Shown piece after piece: positions 43,937 through 53,574 of a stretch of 64,000 nt of DNA. The stretch's first letter is position 1. Every line of letters begins with the position of its first letter. Source of the stretch: Pseudovibrio ascidiaceicola (lineage in GTDB: Bacteria > Pseudomonadota > Alphaproteobacteria > Rhizobiales > Stappiaceae). A program made the translations under genes and the position numbers. The notes under the pieces are model-generated. The model had not been told where the DNA came from and did no database searches. It saw nothing but the letters and a program-made list of their open reading frames with translations. The stretch is from NCBI RefSeq assembly GCF_900114245.1, contig NZ_FOSK01000002.1, forward strand, positions 124,001 to 188,000, in the 5' to 3' direction.

Positions 43937-44575
43937 TTATGGATACAGACGCACTTTATCCCATTGATCTTCTGCGCTATCTCTTTTGAAGACAAATCTG
44001 TCATGCAGACGGAAGGCACGGTCGTGCCAGAATTCGATTTCCAATGGTTCCAAAATGCAGCCGCTCCAATATTCGGGGCGCGGAATGTCACCAACAGCGT
44101 ACTTGGCAGCGTATTTGGCAACTTCTTTCTCAAGCGCGAAGCGGCTTTCCAATGGCCGGGATTGCTTGGACGCCCAGGCGCCAATGCGGCTTTTTCGTGG
44201 CCGTGAGTTATAGTATTCGTCGGCCTGGTCTTCAGTTACGTGGATAACGTTGCCACGTACCCGGACTTGTCTGCGCAAGCTTTTCCAGTGGAAACACAAA
44301 GCAACCTTAGGGTGAGCAAGAATTTCACGGCCTTTTGTGCTTTCAAAGTTTGTATAAAACACAAAACCCTGTGGACTGTAACCTTTAAGGAGTAACATCC
44401 GTACATTGGGCATGCCATTCTCATCTACAGTCGCGACTGACATGGCATTAGGATCATTAGGCTCGTTCTTTTCTGCAAGTGCAAGCCATTCACCAAATAG
44501 TTGAAAAGGAACCTCTACGCTTTCGGAGTAACTATTTGTAAACTTTTCTTCCAGATTTTGGATGTCACCATTCAT
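43937..44575 (-). CDS. pdxH: Pyridoxamine 5'-phosphate oxidase
   Basis: A 212-residue FMN enzyme making pyridoxal phosphate from pyridoxine or pyridoxamine phosphate. Features: ANAMSVATV-type region (here [13 protein letters not shown]), [18 protein letters not shown], the FMN/PLP contacts in [27 protein letters not shown], and the C-terminal [16 protein letters not shown], the family's signature ending. ATG 44575 is the family start; nine upstream codons are open. Confidence 0.95.
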   Translation of the reverse strand: MNGDIQNLEEKFTNSYSESVEVPFQLFGEWLALAEKNEPNDPNAMSVATVDENGMPNVRMLLLKGYSPQGFVFYTNFESTKGREILAHPKVALCFHWKSLRRQVRVRGNVIHVTEDQADEYYNSRPRKSRIGAWASKQSRPLESRFALEKEVAKYAAKYAVGDIPRPEYWSGCILEPLEIEFWHDRAFRLHDRFVFKRDSAEDQWDKVRLYP

Positions 44576-44662
44576 AGTTAATAGTCCCTTTAGGATCCTC
44601 ACACTGTGGATGAACCGGAATTCGTTAAAACAACGGATTCAACCTGAGGCTCTAGTAGTAAT

Positions 44663-45151
44663 ATGGCAGTTTTGTATAGCAAGAAAACCCGTTTACGCCA
44701 GTCGTGTTTTGTCTCGGCTGCGCTCTTGCTGACACTTCCTGCCTGCACTCAGATGTCCATATCCGTGAACAACAGTGAGTATCAAGAACCTCTGAACCTG
44801 ACAGAGACAGTTGATACCAAGCAAAAGGTCGCGGATAGCGAGATTCATCGCACCGACCGTACGGTTATTACGAATACCATTGAGGAAGCTCTGAACGAGA
44901 GTGGGCAAGCCAAAAACCGGTTTGCACCTATGGCCTGGACTAACCCCGTCAGCGGCAACAGTGGGACGATCACCTCTCTCATGTCCGTTGATAAAACAGA
45001 AAGCATTGCGGGTTGCACCGATTTTGTGACCAGCGCAAACACTGTTGGCGGCGTCAGAGCCTATCAGGGACGCAGCTGCCCAGATACCAATCACAAAATG
45101 AAGATTGTCCAGCTTGCTCCGTTTCAGGCAGATGCAACTGCCACTGAATAA
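44663..45151 (+). CDS. Lipoprotein of the RT0821/Lpp0805 surface-antigen type
   Basis: A 162-residue protein with a lipoprotein signal: hydrophobic SAALLLTLPAC with the lipid-bearing Cys at 28. The mature part carries AWTNPVSGNSGTITSL and a C-x-DF segment with two cysteines (GCTDF, RSCPD), a pattern of the RT0821/Lpp0805 family seen across alphaproteobacteria. Probably outer- or inner-membrane attached. It is divergent from pdxH. Function unknown. Confidence 0.75.
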   Translation: MAVLYSKKTRLRQSCFVSAALLLTLPACTQMSISVNNSEYQEPLNLTETVDTKQKVADSEIHRTDRTVITNTIEEALNESGQAKNRFAPMAWTNPVSGNSGTITSLMSVDKTESIAGCTDFVTSANTVGGVRAYQGRSCPDTNHKMKIVQLAPFQADATATE

Positions 45152-45315
45152 CTCCCTCTCGCTACAGTTTCGCAAACGCGATGTAGCCTAATAGACTAAA
45201 ACTACTGAAATACTCACGTCTGATTAGCTAAGTTCGGCTGCGGCTGCTTGCACCTCATCGAACTCAAGGTTATGTAATGGGTGAGTTATAAACTGCCCTT
45301 ATTTCAATTTGATGG

Positions 45316-46311
45316 ATGACGATGAGAGATCCCTATTCTGTTCTTGGTGTTAGCAAAAATGCCAGCGAGGCAGAGATCAAGAAAGCGTTTCGCAAACTGG
45401 CCAAGCAATTCCACCCGGACCAGAATGCAGACAATCCAAAGGCTAAGGAGCGCTTTTCTGAAGCGAACCAAGCCTATGAAATTTTGGGCGACAAAGACAA
45501 GCGCGGACAGTTTGACCGCGGTGAGATAGACGCGGAAGGCAAACCGAAGTTTTATGGCGGCCCAGGTGGTGGCGGCGGCTTCGAAGGTTTCCGCAACTCA
45601 GGACGTCGTGGTGGCTTCCGGTTTGAGCAAGGCTTTGGCGATGGTCACGGCGGCGCAGGTGGTCCTCAGGATGCTGGCGGCTTCGACGATATCCTCAATG
45701 ATATTCTTGGTGGCTTTGGCGGTGGTAAACGCCGCAGCGCAGGTGGTGGTGAATCTCATTTCCATGCTGGCCCTACCAAGGGCGCTGATGCCAATCTGAT
45801 TGCACGTGTCACACTTGAAGACCTCGCGCACCATGGCAAGGTTCAGGTGAAATTGCCAAGCGGCAAGACCGTGAACGTGAAAATTCCAGCAGGTACGCAG
45901 AGCGGCGATAAAATCCGCTTGAAGGGGCAAGGTTTTGCTTCTGCGAAGAGTGGTCAGGCTGGTGATGCTCTGGTGGAAGTCCGCATTTCCACACACAAGC
46001 TTTTCAAAGTGGATGGAGAGGATGTTCGAGTAGATGTTCCCCTCACCCTTTATGAAGCCGTTCTTGGCGGTAAGGTGCGCATTCCAACTCTTGGCGGCGC
46101 AGTGAACCTGACAATTCCTGCCAATACCAGCAGCGGTAAAACCATGCGCCTGAAAGGCAAGGGCCTGCCGAAAAAAGAAGGTGGCCACGGCGATCTTCTT
46201 GTTGGGCTTGAGATTGTCTTGCCGGAACAGACCGATGAAGAGCTTGAAAAGCTGATGCGCGTCTGGAAAGAAGTGAAGCCGTATACAGCCCGCGGTCCCG
46301 AGTTCGACTGA
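45316..46311 (+). CDS. DnaJ-like co-chaperone (CbpA type)
   Basis: A 331-residue J-domain protein. The J domain covers about 4-70 with HPD at 33-35. A Gly/Phe-rich linker (about 75-140) follows, with no zinc-finger cysteines, and the C-terminal substrate-binding domain has KVQVKLPSGKTVNVKIPAG, GDKIRLKGQG and KTMRLKGKGLP. This is the CbpA/DnaJ-class-B layout, a partner of DnaK. Two ATGs (45316, 45322) are possible starts. Confidence 0.92.
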   Translation: MTMRDPYSVLGVSKNASEAEIKKAFRKLAKQFHPDQNADNPKAKERFSEANQAYEILGDKDKRGQFDRGEIDAEGKPKFYGGPGGGGGFEGFRNSGRRGGFRFEQGFGDGHGGAGGPQDAGGFDDILNDILGGFGGGKRRSAGGGESHFHAGPTKGADANLIARVTLEDLAHHGKVQVKLPSGKTVNVKIPAGTQSGDKIRLKGQGFASAKSGQAGDALVEVRISTHKLFKVDGEDVRVDVPLTLYEAVLGGKVRIPTLGGAVNLTIPANTSSGKTMRLKGKGLPKKEGGHGDLLVGLEIVLPEQTDEELEKLMRVWKEVKPYTARGPEFD

Positions 46312-46319
46312 TCATTACC

Positions 46320-46361
46320 TAAAGCAGTTCGCATTTAAGTTGAAGCATCTGAACTGCTTTA
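46320..46361. repeat. 11-bp inverted repeat after dnaJ-like gene
   Basis: TAAAGCAGTTC and GAACTGCTTTA are perfect arms around 20 bases. It stands directly next to a copy of the dispersed 38-bp repeat and may be part of a composite palindromic element. Confidence 0.65.
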
Positions 46362-46382
46362 GCCTTTGTTTTGCGTATCTTT

Positions 46383-46420
46383 ATCCGAAAACCGGCTCCC
46401 ACTTTTCGGCGATACGCTAT
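46383..46420. repeat. Dispersed 38-bp palindromic repeat, copy A
   Basis: Begins ATCCGAAAACCGG and ends CGATACGCTAT. CCGAAAA and TTTTCGG inside form a 7-bp stem. Copies B and C lie at 50148 and 28823. Confidence 0.8.
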
Positions 46421-46424
46421 AGGA

Positions 46425-46450
46425 TAAAGGCGGGTTACCCCGCCTTTTAT
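46425..46450 (+). terminator. Rho-independent terminator of the dnaJ-like gene
   Basis: AAAGGCGGG and CCCGCCTTT form a 9-bp stem, followed by TTATTTT. The stem is symmetrical enough to work for the convergent SDR gene too. Confidence 0.8.
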
Positions 46451-46499
46451 TTTGCCACGCTTTGAAATTCTCAGAAGCAGAGTGCCTCAGCGATCAAAG

Positions 46500-47366
46500 C
46501 TAAGCTTCGATTGCAGCCAGGCTGACTGGCGCTACGCTGTCATCGGGAACAAAGAAATCTGGCTGCAGATTCACTTTCGGATTCACGCGGTACTTGTCAA
46601 AATCGGTCATACCGTTTTCCGCAAGCAACGTGTCGTCAATGAAGAAGTTGCCTGTGGTGTCTGCTGCCGGTTTTGCGAAGACCAGATGTGCCGCATCTGC
46701 CAGAATGTCTGGTGTCCGGCTTGCCTGAACCATCATATCCCCACCAAGCAGATTCTGAACGGCCGCCGTTGCAATGGTTGTGCGCGGCCAAAGGGCGTTT
46801 ACAGCAATCTTCTTAGAGCGCAGCTCTCCGGCAAGTCCCAATACAACAAGGCTCATGCCGTACTTGGCAATGGAGTACGGTGTGTGGTTCTTAAACCACT
46901 TCTCCTGCATATCCAACGGTGGAGAAAGCATCATGATATGCGGGTTTTCGGCTTCTTTCAGATACGGGATCGCCAGTTTTGAGCAAAGCAAAGTACCGCG
47001 CGTGTTGATCTGGTGCATCAGGTCAAAGCGCTTCATGTCGATTTTCTGAACCGGTGTCAGGTTGATCGCACTGGCATTGTTGACCACAATATCAATGCCG
47101 CCGAACTTCTCAGCAGCTGCCTTCATTGCATTGTCGACGCTCTCTTCACTGCGCACATCAACCACGAGCGGGAGCGCCTGGCCTCCGGCATCCTCAACCT
47201 CTTTGGCCGCTGTGTAGATCGTTCCTTCCAGCTTCGGATGCGGTTCTGCCGTTTTTGCAGCGATCACAATGTTCGCGCCATCTTGTGCTGCCCGCTTGCC
47301 AATCGCCAGACCAATTCCACGAGATGCACCGGTAATGAACAGTGTTTTACCCTTCAGACTTCCCAT
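46500..47366 (-). CDS. Short-chain dehydrogenase/reductase (HSDL2-like)
   Basis: A 288-residue SDR with cofactor motif TGASRGIG (12-19), NNAS, and the catalytic YSIAKYG. The PHPKLEGTIYTAAKEVEDAGG segment and the FFIDDTLLAENG ending match the HSDL2-like branch. Likely NADP-linked oxidation or reduction of a lipid or acyl-CoA derivative. It is the last gene of the acyl-CoA operon, 55 bases after the hydratase gene. Confidence 0.88.
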   Translation of the reverse strand: MGSLKGKTLFITGASRGIGLAIGKRAAQDGANIVIAAKTAEPHPKLEGTIYTAAKEVEDAGGQALPLVVDVRSEESVDNAMKAAAEKFGGIDIVVNNASAINLTPVQKIDMKRFDLMHQINTRGTLLCSKLAIPYLKEAENPHIMMLSPPLDMQEKWFKNHTPYSIAKYGMSLVVLGLAGELRSKKIAVNALWPRTTIATAAVQNLLGGDMMVQASRTPDILADAAHLVFAKPAADTTGNFFIDDTLLAENGMTDFDKYRVNPKVNLQPDFFVPDDSVAPVSLAAIEA

Positions 47367-47421
47367 GTTTCCCCCAAATTCCTGAAGTAAGATGCGGCGA
47401 TAAACACCGCATCTGAACGAG

Positions 47422-48159
47422 TTAAGCTTTGCTCATGAACTTCATGAAGGCTTCGCGAGCCTCATCAGATTTAAGCAGCTCAGCAAAGAGACCGATTTCC
47501 TCAAAAATGCGCTTTTCAAGCGGCTCACGCTTGCCACGCAGCAGCTCTCTGGAAATGCGCAGGGCGTTTTGAGGCTTGGACGCTACCTTCTGCGCTATTG
47601 CAAGCACGCGGCCCTCAAGCTCATCAGGGGATACCACGTGATTTACGAAGCCCGCTTCCTTAGCCATCTCGGCAGTGAAGCTCTCACCCAGGGCCAACAT
47701 TTCGAACGCTTTGTGGTAACCCATTGTCTCTGGACCAATCAACGTTGAGCCTGCTTCAGGAATGATGCCGAGATCGGTGAACGGTGTTTTGAAGAGCGCA
47801 TTTTCCGTAGCAAACACCATATCGAAGTGGAACAGCATGGTGGTGCCCACGCCGATAGCGGGACCATCGATACCCGCGATAACAGGTCTGGATGGCTCAT
47901 GGAGTGCACCGAGGAATTTGCCTACGCCGCCAGCTTCCAAGCCTTCGCCTGACATTGCGGCCTTAAGGAAGTCTGCAATATCATTGCCTGCGGTGAAAAC
48001 ACCCGGACGGCCAAGCATGACATGGCAGCGGATGCTTTCATCTTCTGTCTTCAGCGCGTCTGCCATATCCATGTACATGGCTTGTGTCAGTGCATTTTTC
48101 TTTTCTACGCGATCCATGCGGATGATCTGGACTGCGCCGTCCCGTTCAATACTGATCAT
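47422..48159 (-). CDS. Enoyl-CoA hydratase/isomerase family protein
   Basis: A 245-residue crotonase-fold protein. The oxyanion-hole segments are VFTAGNDIADF and DGPAIGVGTTMLF; the second catalytic region is DLGIIPEAGS. It acts on an acyl-CoA, probably in fatty-acid breakdown, with the adjacent dehydrogenase. ATG 48159 follows a strong GGGAGGGACAC. The frame upstream lacks similarity. Confidence 0.88.
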   Translation of the reverse strand: MISIERDGAVQIIRMDRVEKKNALTQAMYMDMADALKTEDESIRCHVMLGRPGVFTAGNDIADFLKAAMSGEGLEAGGVGKFLGALHEPSRPVIAGIDGPAIGVGTTMLFHFDMVFATENALFKTPFTDLGIIPEAGSTLIGPETMGYHKAFEMLALGESFTAEMAKEAGFVNHVVSPDELEGRVLAIAQKVASKPQNALRISRELLRGKREPLEKRIFEEIGLFAELLKSDEAREAFMKFMSKA

Positions 48160-48230
48160 GTGTCCCTCCCAAACTGATTGGTGAGGCCAGTTCCGCCTCA
48201 CCCTTTAAATACGGTTGACTGCCTCTTGGA

Positions 48231-50009
48231 TCAGGCAAGTTCAGCAGCATCGAATGCAAGGATTGCTTCAGCTGCACGTGTTACGTCGTCTTTCAACGGA
48301 GCGCTCTCACCCAAAACAGTTTCTGCAAAACTGCGCGCCATCAGGTAGCGCGGCTTCTTCAACGTCTCCGGCGCATCCTTGGATGCCATTGCGCCTTTTG
48401 CCAGCAAGCCTGCGCCCAGCGTGATACCTGCCAGACGCAGGTATGGCGTCGCACCTGCAAGCGCTTCAGGAACCTTCCCATCGGCCTGTGCCGCCAACAT
48501 CCATTCGGTGGCGGTTTCCAGATCAGCAACGGCTGCATCAAGCTTGGTGCCAAGATCACCCAGCTCACCGGTGTTGTCGGCGTTCACACTCGCTGCGATC
48601 TCTTTGATTTCGGAGATGAGGCTACGCACCTGATCGCCACCGGACATTGGCAGTTTACGCATCACCAGATCGATGGACTGGATACCGTTGGTGCCCTCAT
48701 AAATTGGAGCGATGCGTGCATCACGGAGATGTTGGGCTGCGCCGGTTTCTTCAATGAAGCCCATACCACCGTGAATCTGGATACCAAGCGAGGCGACATC
48801 CACCCCAAAGTCGGTGGAGAGTGCTTTTGCGATTGGTGTGAGCAGGCCAGCACGCTCTGCCCAGAACTTCTTCTGGTCCGCATCTGGCGCGACTTTCGCC
48901 ATGTCCAGTGCGTGCGCGCAGGCGTAACAGATTGCGCGGGCAACCTGTGTCTGTGACTTCATTGAAAGAAGGGTACGTTTAATATCCGGGTGAACCGCGA
49001 TCGGATCCATACCATCGGTCTTTGACCCAACGCCGCGGCCCTGTTTGCGGTCCAATGAGAATGCCAGGGATTCCTGGAAGGCACGCTCTGCGATGCCGAG
49101 GCCCTGCACACCTACTGCGAGGCGGGCGTTGTTCATCATGGTGAACATGCAGGCTAAGCCTCTGTTTTCCTCACCGATGAGCCACCCAACGGCACCGCCC
49201 TTATCGCCAAAGGACATGGTGCAGGTTGGAGAGCCGTGGATGCCGAGCTTGTGCTCCACACCTGCTACGGTCACGTCATTCTTTTCGCCAAGACTGCCAT
49301 CGTCGTTGACGAAATACTTCGGCACTGCAAACAGCGAAATACCACGCGTGCCAGCTGGCGCGTCCGGTAAACGTGCCAGCACCAGGTGGACCACGTTCTC
49401 CGTCATGTCGTGGTCACCATAGGTGATGAAGATCTTCTGGCCAGAGATTTTGTAGGACCCGTCTCCCACAGGCTCTGCCTTGGCACGCAGGGCGTTCAGG
49501 TCTGAGCCTGCTTGTGGCTCAGTCAGGTTCATTGTGCCTGTCCACTCGCCACTGGTGAGCTTTTCGAGGTACTTGGCTTTGAGTTCCGGGGAACCATGCT
49601 TCTCGATGGCCTCTACAGCGCCTGTGGTGAGTGTAGGGCACAGGGTGAAGGCCATGCTGCCTGCGTTCCACATCTCAAATACAGCAACATGGAGCATATT
49701 TGGAAGGCCCTGCCCTCCATACTCCGGGTCGCCCGTCAAAGCACTCCAACCACCCTGACGCCAACTAGTGTAGGTCTCTTTCCAGCCCGGAGAGGTTTTG
49801 ACGCTTCCATCGATCAACTGTGCCGGATTTTCATCTCCAACCCTGTTGAGAGGTGCGATCTCTTCCTCTGCAAACTTTGCGGCCTCGCCCAGAATAGCTT
49901 CGATCAAATCGTCTGAAAGCTCTTCTTGTCCCGGCTGCGCCTGAAGCTGTCCTAAACCTGCTACTTCTTTCAGCGTAAATACAATTTCACTCAGTGGTGC
50001 ACGATACAT
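48231..50009 (-). CDS. Acyl-CoA dehydrogenase
   Basis: A 592-residue FAD enzyme, longer than the classical 380-residue type, matching the bacterial group with an extra C-terminal domain. Key segments: TLTTGAVEAIEKHGSPELK, the FAD strand TGTMNLTEPQAGSDL, the flavin/substrate region GIHGSPTCTMSFGDKGG and QIHGGMGFIEETGAAQHLRD. The C-terminal region from about 475 is helical. It introduces the trans-2 double bond in acyl-CoAs. It heads an operon with the hydratase and SDR and has GAAGGGGAGG before its ATG. Confidence 0.91.
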   Translation of the reverse strand: MYRAPLSEIVFTLKEVAGLGQLQAQPGQEELSDDLIEAILGEAAKFAEEEIAPLNRVGDENPAQLIDGSVKTSPGWKETYTSWRQGGWSALTGDPEYGGQGLPNMLHVAVFEMWNAGSMAFTLCPTLTTGAVEAIEKHGSPELKAKYLEKLTSGEWTGTMNLTEPQAGSDLNALRAKAEPVGDGSYKISGQKIFITYGDHDMTENVVHLVLARLPDAPAGTRGISLFAVPKYFVNDDGSLGEKNDVTVAGVEHKLGIHGSPTCTMSFGDKGGAVGWLIGEENRGLACMFTMMNNARLAVGVQGLGIAERAFQESLAFSLDRKQGRGVGSKTDGMDPIAVHPDIKRTLLSMKSQTQVARAICYACAHALDMAKVAPDADQKKFWAERAGLLTPIAKALSTDFGVDVASLGIQIHGGMGFIEETGAAQHLRDARIAPIYEGTNGIQSIDLVMRKLPMSGGDQVRSLISEIKEIAASVNADNTGELGDLGTKLDAAVADLETATEWMLAAQADGKVPEALAGATPYLRLAGITLGAGLLAKGAMASKDAPETLKKPRYLMARSFAETVLGESAPLKDDVTRAAEAILAFDAAELA

Positions 50010-50330
50010 TTTGTTTTCCTCCCCTTCTAAAGCCGCCTGCCTTCCATATAGGGCCAGTAAACTGCCTTAGAGATGTATTTATGCGTAGTCCTTGCCGACA
50101 GCTGGCGGCCACTCCTCGGAAATACACGTATGTTCGTGCATACTCTCATCCGAAAACCGACGCTCACTTCTCGGGAATACGCTATAGCGACTTGACGAAT
50201 TGGCTTTTGCCCATCAAAAGGCCGCTACAGAATTTTTCCTGTTTGGGACAGTAGTGTGATTAACCTATACGTCAAGCGTCCCTTAGAGGCAGGTAGCCCC
50301 CTACATTCGTCTTAGTAAGAAAGAAAAGGT
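50010..50330. other. Intergenic region with divergent promoters and a repeat
   Basis: Between the acyl-CoA dehydrogenase gene and Sua5. It holds repeat copy B and a weaker related unit at about 50095-50132 (CCGACAGC...CCTCGGAAATACACG). No gene is seen. Confidence 0.5.
50148..50185. repeat. Dispersed 38-bp palindromic repeat, copy B
   Basis: Begins ATCCGAAAACCGA and ends GGAATACGCTAT. It aligns ungapped to copies A and C. Confidence 0.8.
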
Positions 50331-51332
50331 ATGAAACTCTGGCGCTTAAACCCATCTGACACCCAGTTGGAAGACACGCAAATTTTCCAGGATATTTGCG
50401 GTGCGCTGAGCGATGGCAAACTCGTCGCGATACCTACTGAGACGGTGTATGGACTGGCAGCAGATGCAACCAACGGCAAAGCCTGTGCTGGTATATATGA
50501 GGCGAAAGGGCGTCCAAGTTTCAACCCCTTAATTTCTCATATAGATAGTCTGGAAGCTGCACAAACCCACGCTTTTTTTGATGAGCGCGCGCTCAAACTC
50601 GCCGAGGCTTTCTGGCCGGGTCCGTTGACTCTTGTGTTGCCAAAGCGACCAACCAGCCCGGTCTCAGACCTTGCAGTGGCAGGTCTTGAAACAATTGCGC
50701 TTCGAGTACCTCGTTCAGAGGTGATGCGGGCATTGTGCAAGCATACGGGACGCCCTCTGGCCGCACCTTCGGCCAACCTTTCTGGCCGGATCAGCGGCAC
50801 GACGGCAGAAGATGTTATCAACGATCTTAAAGATCACTTGTCTTACCTCATCGATTCCGGGGCGACCTCTGTTGGGGTTGAATCAACAATCGTTTCGCTT
50901 GTGGGAGACCGCCCAACACTTCTGCGACCTGGTGGCCTTGCCCGTGAAGATATTGAAGCTGTGCTTGGTGAAACACTGGTGCGGGCAGGAACAGACGACA
51001 GCGCCCCGATGGCGCCGGGAATGCTGACATCCCACTACGCCCCCAACTCTCACATTCGCCTGAATGCAGAGGATGTGGCTGAAGGGGAAGCGTTGATTAC
51101 CTTCGGTGCTGACCTGCCCGAAGGCTCAGATAAAGCTGCCAAGCTGGTTCCACTCAGCGACTCAAAAGATCTGACCGAGGCTGCTGCGCGTTTGTTTACA
51201 GCACTCCGTCAGGCCGATCTTGGAGAAAACGGAAAAATAGCAGTCATGCCAATCCCTCATCATGGACTGGGCGAAGCTATTAATGACCGCCTTGCCCGCG
51301 CTGCCGCTCCCCGCGATTCAAGACTCTCTTGA
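50331..51332 (+). CDS. L-threonylcarbamoyladenylate synthase (Sua5 type)
   Basis: A 333-residue enzyme making threonylcarbamoyl-AMP for the universal t6A37 modification of ANN-decoding tRNAs. The YrdC/Sua5 domain carries GKLVAIPTETVYGLAADA, the KGRPSFNPLISH motif, WPGPLTLVL and APSANLSGRISGTTA. A C-terminal Sua5 domain (about 215-330, from APGMLTSHYAP) distinguishes it from the short TsaC. The ATG at 50331 has AAGAAAAGGT adjacent. Confidence 0.93.
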   Translation: MKLWRLNPSDTQLEDTQIFQDICGALSDGKLVAIPTETVYGLAADATNGKACAGIYEAKGRPSFNPLISHIDSLEAAQTHAFFDERALKLAEAFWPGPLTLVLPKRPTSPVSDLAVAGLETIALRVPRSEVMRALCKHTGRPLAAPSANLSGRISGTTAEDVINDLKDHLSYLIDSGATSVGVESTIVSLVGDRPTLLRPGGLAREDIEAVLGETLVRAGTDDSAPMAPGMLTSHYAPNSHIRLNAEDVAEGEALITFGADLPEGSDKAAKLVPLSDSKDLTEAAARLFTALRQADLGENGKIAVMPIPHHGLGEAINDRLARAAAPRDSRLS

Positions 51333-51588
51333 GTACTGAAAAAAGGTAGCGCTTTACCTTCTTCTTGGTATTTGCCCAAGCCCTCTCCGCTGCAAGCCGT
51401 TGAGAGCACAGGATAACTCCCCCTGAATACTTTGGGTTTATTGTATTATTTATTGTATTTATGCAACACCATAAGAATAGGTGTTAACCTTTTCTCTTTC
51501 CACTCAGTATGAATTCAAGGAGAGGGCGAATAATCAGCGTGCAAATTTAAAGAATTGGCCCAATATTACAGTCATGTATTTCTTAGAG

Positions 51589-51672
51589 ATGCAGCGGACC
51601 TCCCCCACGAGCAACACAGATTGCTCGCACCTTTATCCGGGGTTGCGTGTTATACACGCACTCCGGATTTTT
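51589..51672 (+). ncRNA. Candidate small regulatory RNA
   Basis: A promoter-like pair TTGGCC (51555-51560) and TATTTC (51577-51582) precedes about 85 bases. These contain an exposed CCTCCCCC (51599-51606), able to pair with Shine-Dalgarno sequences, a perfect hairpin CGAGCAA/TTGCTCG (51608-51627) and a strong terminator (51635-51672). The terminator lies about 300 bases after Sua5, too far to be its own. No ORF of note lies inside. Known alphaproteobacterial sRNAs have such C-rich anti-SD loops. The transcript itself is unproven. Confidence 0.55.
51635..51672 (+). terminator. Intrinsic terminator of the candidate sRNA
   Basis: ATCCGG with CCGGAT and GCGTG with CACGC pair into a stem of about 14 bp with a TTATA loop, followed by five T residues. 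Confidence 0.85.
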
Positions 51673-51952
51673 CTTGTCTTACTCACGGACAGTGAGGCAT
51701 TCCACGCAGGCATAACCACGGAGATTTATAGGCACCTCATCCCAATTACCGAGATGAACTGGAGGGGTGTACAATTGACAGATTGCTCAGCAATGTGGAC
51801 TTGTATATGTAATTCGCCCAATTTTTCACAGGATTGGATTTAGGTGCCATCACACTAGAGCAAGTGTGCCCACTTCGCGCTCTAACTGCTTTACCGGAGC
51901 GAGCTCTAAAACTGGCTGTGTACCTGATTTCATTTTTAACGGGTTCAATATC

Positions 51953-52882
51953 TTGAGTACTTTGCTGCTGCACCATCAGGCTTTTTTAAATCATCTTACT
52001 CCGCTTGGTCATCCAGAACGCCCCGACCGCTTGCGGGCTATTGATCGTATGCTTGAGAACGAAAGGTTCTTCATGCTGGATCGCGATATCGCACCATTTG
52101 GAACGTTTCAGGATATTGCCCGGGTCCACAGCTCTGACTACATCAATTCCATCCACAACATGAACCCCGAAGAAGGGCTCATCGACTTTGCACCAGACAC
52201 CAACCTGTCTCCTGGAAGCTGGGAAGCGGCGATGCGAGCTGTCGGCGGCTCTACACGCTGTGTAGATGAGGTGATGAGTAAGCGCGTTTCCAACGCCTTT
52301 GCAGCTTGCAGACCTCCAGGACATCACGCAGAATCCGCTCTTACCTCTGGCTTCTGCCTGTTTAACAACGCCGCGATTGCTGCCCGCTATGCGCAAGACG
52401 TTTATGGGCTGGAACGTGTGGCGATCATGGATTTTGACGTTCACCACGGCAATGGCACACAGGAAATCTTCTGGAACGATCCAACTGTGATGTACACCTC
52501 CACTCACCAAATGCCGCTGTTTCCGGGCACAGGTGCAGTGAATGAGACAGGTGAGCATAACAACATTGTCAACGCGCCACTCACAGCAGGCGATGATGGA
52601 ACCCAGTTCCGTGAAGCCCTTGATTACGCGATCTTACCGCGTATCCGTGACTTCTCACCAGATCTGATCATTATCTCCGCGGGCTTTGATGCTCATGAGC
52701 GGGATCCACTTGGTGGACTGCGTCTCACAGAGCTGGACTTTGCGTGGGCAACTCGCAAGCTCATCGAAATTGCAGATGATTGCTGTCAGGGACGTGTCGT
52801 TTCGCTTTTAGAAGGTGGGTATGATCTAGAAGGTCTTGCGCGATCAGCCGCCGCTCATGTAATGACATTGATGGATTACTAA
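51953..52882 (+). CDS. Histone-deacetylase-superfamily protein
   Basis: A 309-residue zinc hydrolase of the HDAC/acetylpolyamine amidohydrolase/AcuC family. Motifs: RPPGHHA with the tandem histidines, the zinc site in [15 protein letters not shown], and [15 protein letters not shown]. Bacterial members deacetylate polyamines, small molecules or proteins. The only good start is TTG at 51953, giving [11 protein letters not shown] as in homologues; upstream codons lack similarity. It is followed 40 bases on by xseB, an order common in alphaproteobacteria. Confidence 0.9.
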   Translation: MSTLLLHHQAFLNHLTPLGHPERPDRLRAIDRMLENERFFMLDRDIAPFGTFQDIARVHSSDYINSIHNMNPEEGLIDFAPDTNLSPGSWEAAMRAVGGSTRCVDEVMSKRVSNAFAACRPPGHHAESALTSGFCLFNNAAIAARYAQDVYGLERVAIMDFDVHHGNGTQEIFWNDPTVMYTSTHQMPLFPGTGAVNETGEHNNIVNAPLTAGDDGTQFREALDYAILPRIRDFSPDLIIISAGFDAHERDPLGGLRLTELDFAWATRKLIEIADDCCQGRVVSLLEGGYDLEGLARSAAAHVMTLMDY

Positions 52883-52922
52883 TTGGGAGTGCACCTACTC
52901 CCGACTGAGCGAGGACAGTTTG

Positions 52923-53174
52923 GTGACAGAAGAAGCAGCCGGTTCCATTGAAAACCTTTCCTTTGAGCAAGCACTAGCTGAGCTGGAAACCATTGTTCGC
53001 AATCTGGAGCAAGGTAACGTGCCTCTGGAAAAGAGCATCGAGCTTTATGCACGCGGTGAAGCCTTGCGTGAAAAATGCGATGGACTGCTTAAAGCTGCAG
53101 AAGAGAAGGTAGAGAAAATCCAGATGAACACATCTGGAAACGCGGTTGGTACAGAAGCGCTGGACGACCAATAA
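52923..53174 (+). CDS. xseB: Exodeoxyribonuclease VII small subunit
   Basis: An 83-residue helical protein with the XseB pattern [21 protein letters not shown] and [19 protein letters not shown]. With XseA it degrades single-stranded DNA. GTG 52923 and TTG 52920 are both possible starts; GAGG lies eight or five bases upstream. It is followed by a terminator. Confidence 0.93.
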   Translation: MTEEAAGSIENLSFEQALAELETIVRNLEQGNVPLEKSIELYARGEALREKCDGLLKAAEEKVEKIQMNTSGNAVGTEALDDQ

Positions 53175-53259
53175 ATTCAGCTTATATGGAATTGAAATTC
53201 TAGTTTAATTCCAGCAACTAGAATTTTCGATCTAGTACACGCGTTCATTTTTCAACAGA

Positions 53260-53281
53260 CCCCGCCTTGAGCGGGGTTTTT
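53260..53281 (+). terminator. Rho-independent terminator of xseB
   Basis: CCCCGC and GCGGGG form a 6-bp GC stem with a CTTGA loop, then five T residues. Confidence 0.9.
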
Positions 53282-53574
53282 ATTTGCGCCTGAATCATCA
53301 AGAACATCGCTTTACTTAAGTGATAAAAATTTCGTGATAATTTATTATTTAGCCTACTAAATAAAATTGGACAAAAACTACTGAGCACATAACACACCTG
53401 TTATTCTATTGAGCCGATAAGTTTTAATTGGAACAATACTTAACCGGAGATATTTCACAAAATATTATTTCAAGACGGAGAATACAAAGCACTGGATAGA
53501 TCGTATAACCGACCGGACGGTCTAGTTTAAATCGACAAGTATTCTTCATTTATCGCCAGATATTGGTATAGGCA
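53282..53574. other. A/T-rich intergenic region
   Basis: About 290 bases between the xseB terminator and the minus-strand terminator. No coding frame or motif is recognised. Confidence 0.45.

Noticed and set aside
51481-51843. 120-codon frame on + between Sua5 and the deacetylase
   Set aside because: A strong intrinsic terminator lies in its middle and the product resembles nothing; the region better fits an sRNA.
51953-52882. Reading the HDAC-like protein as a true histone deacetylase
   Set aside because: Bacteria lack eukaryotic histones; the family also covers polyamine and small-molecule deacetylases, so substrate is left open.
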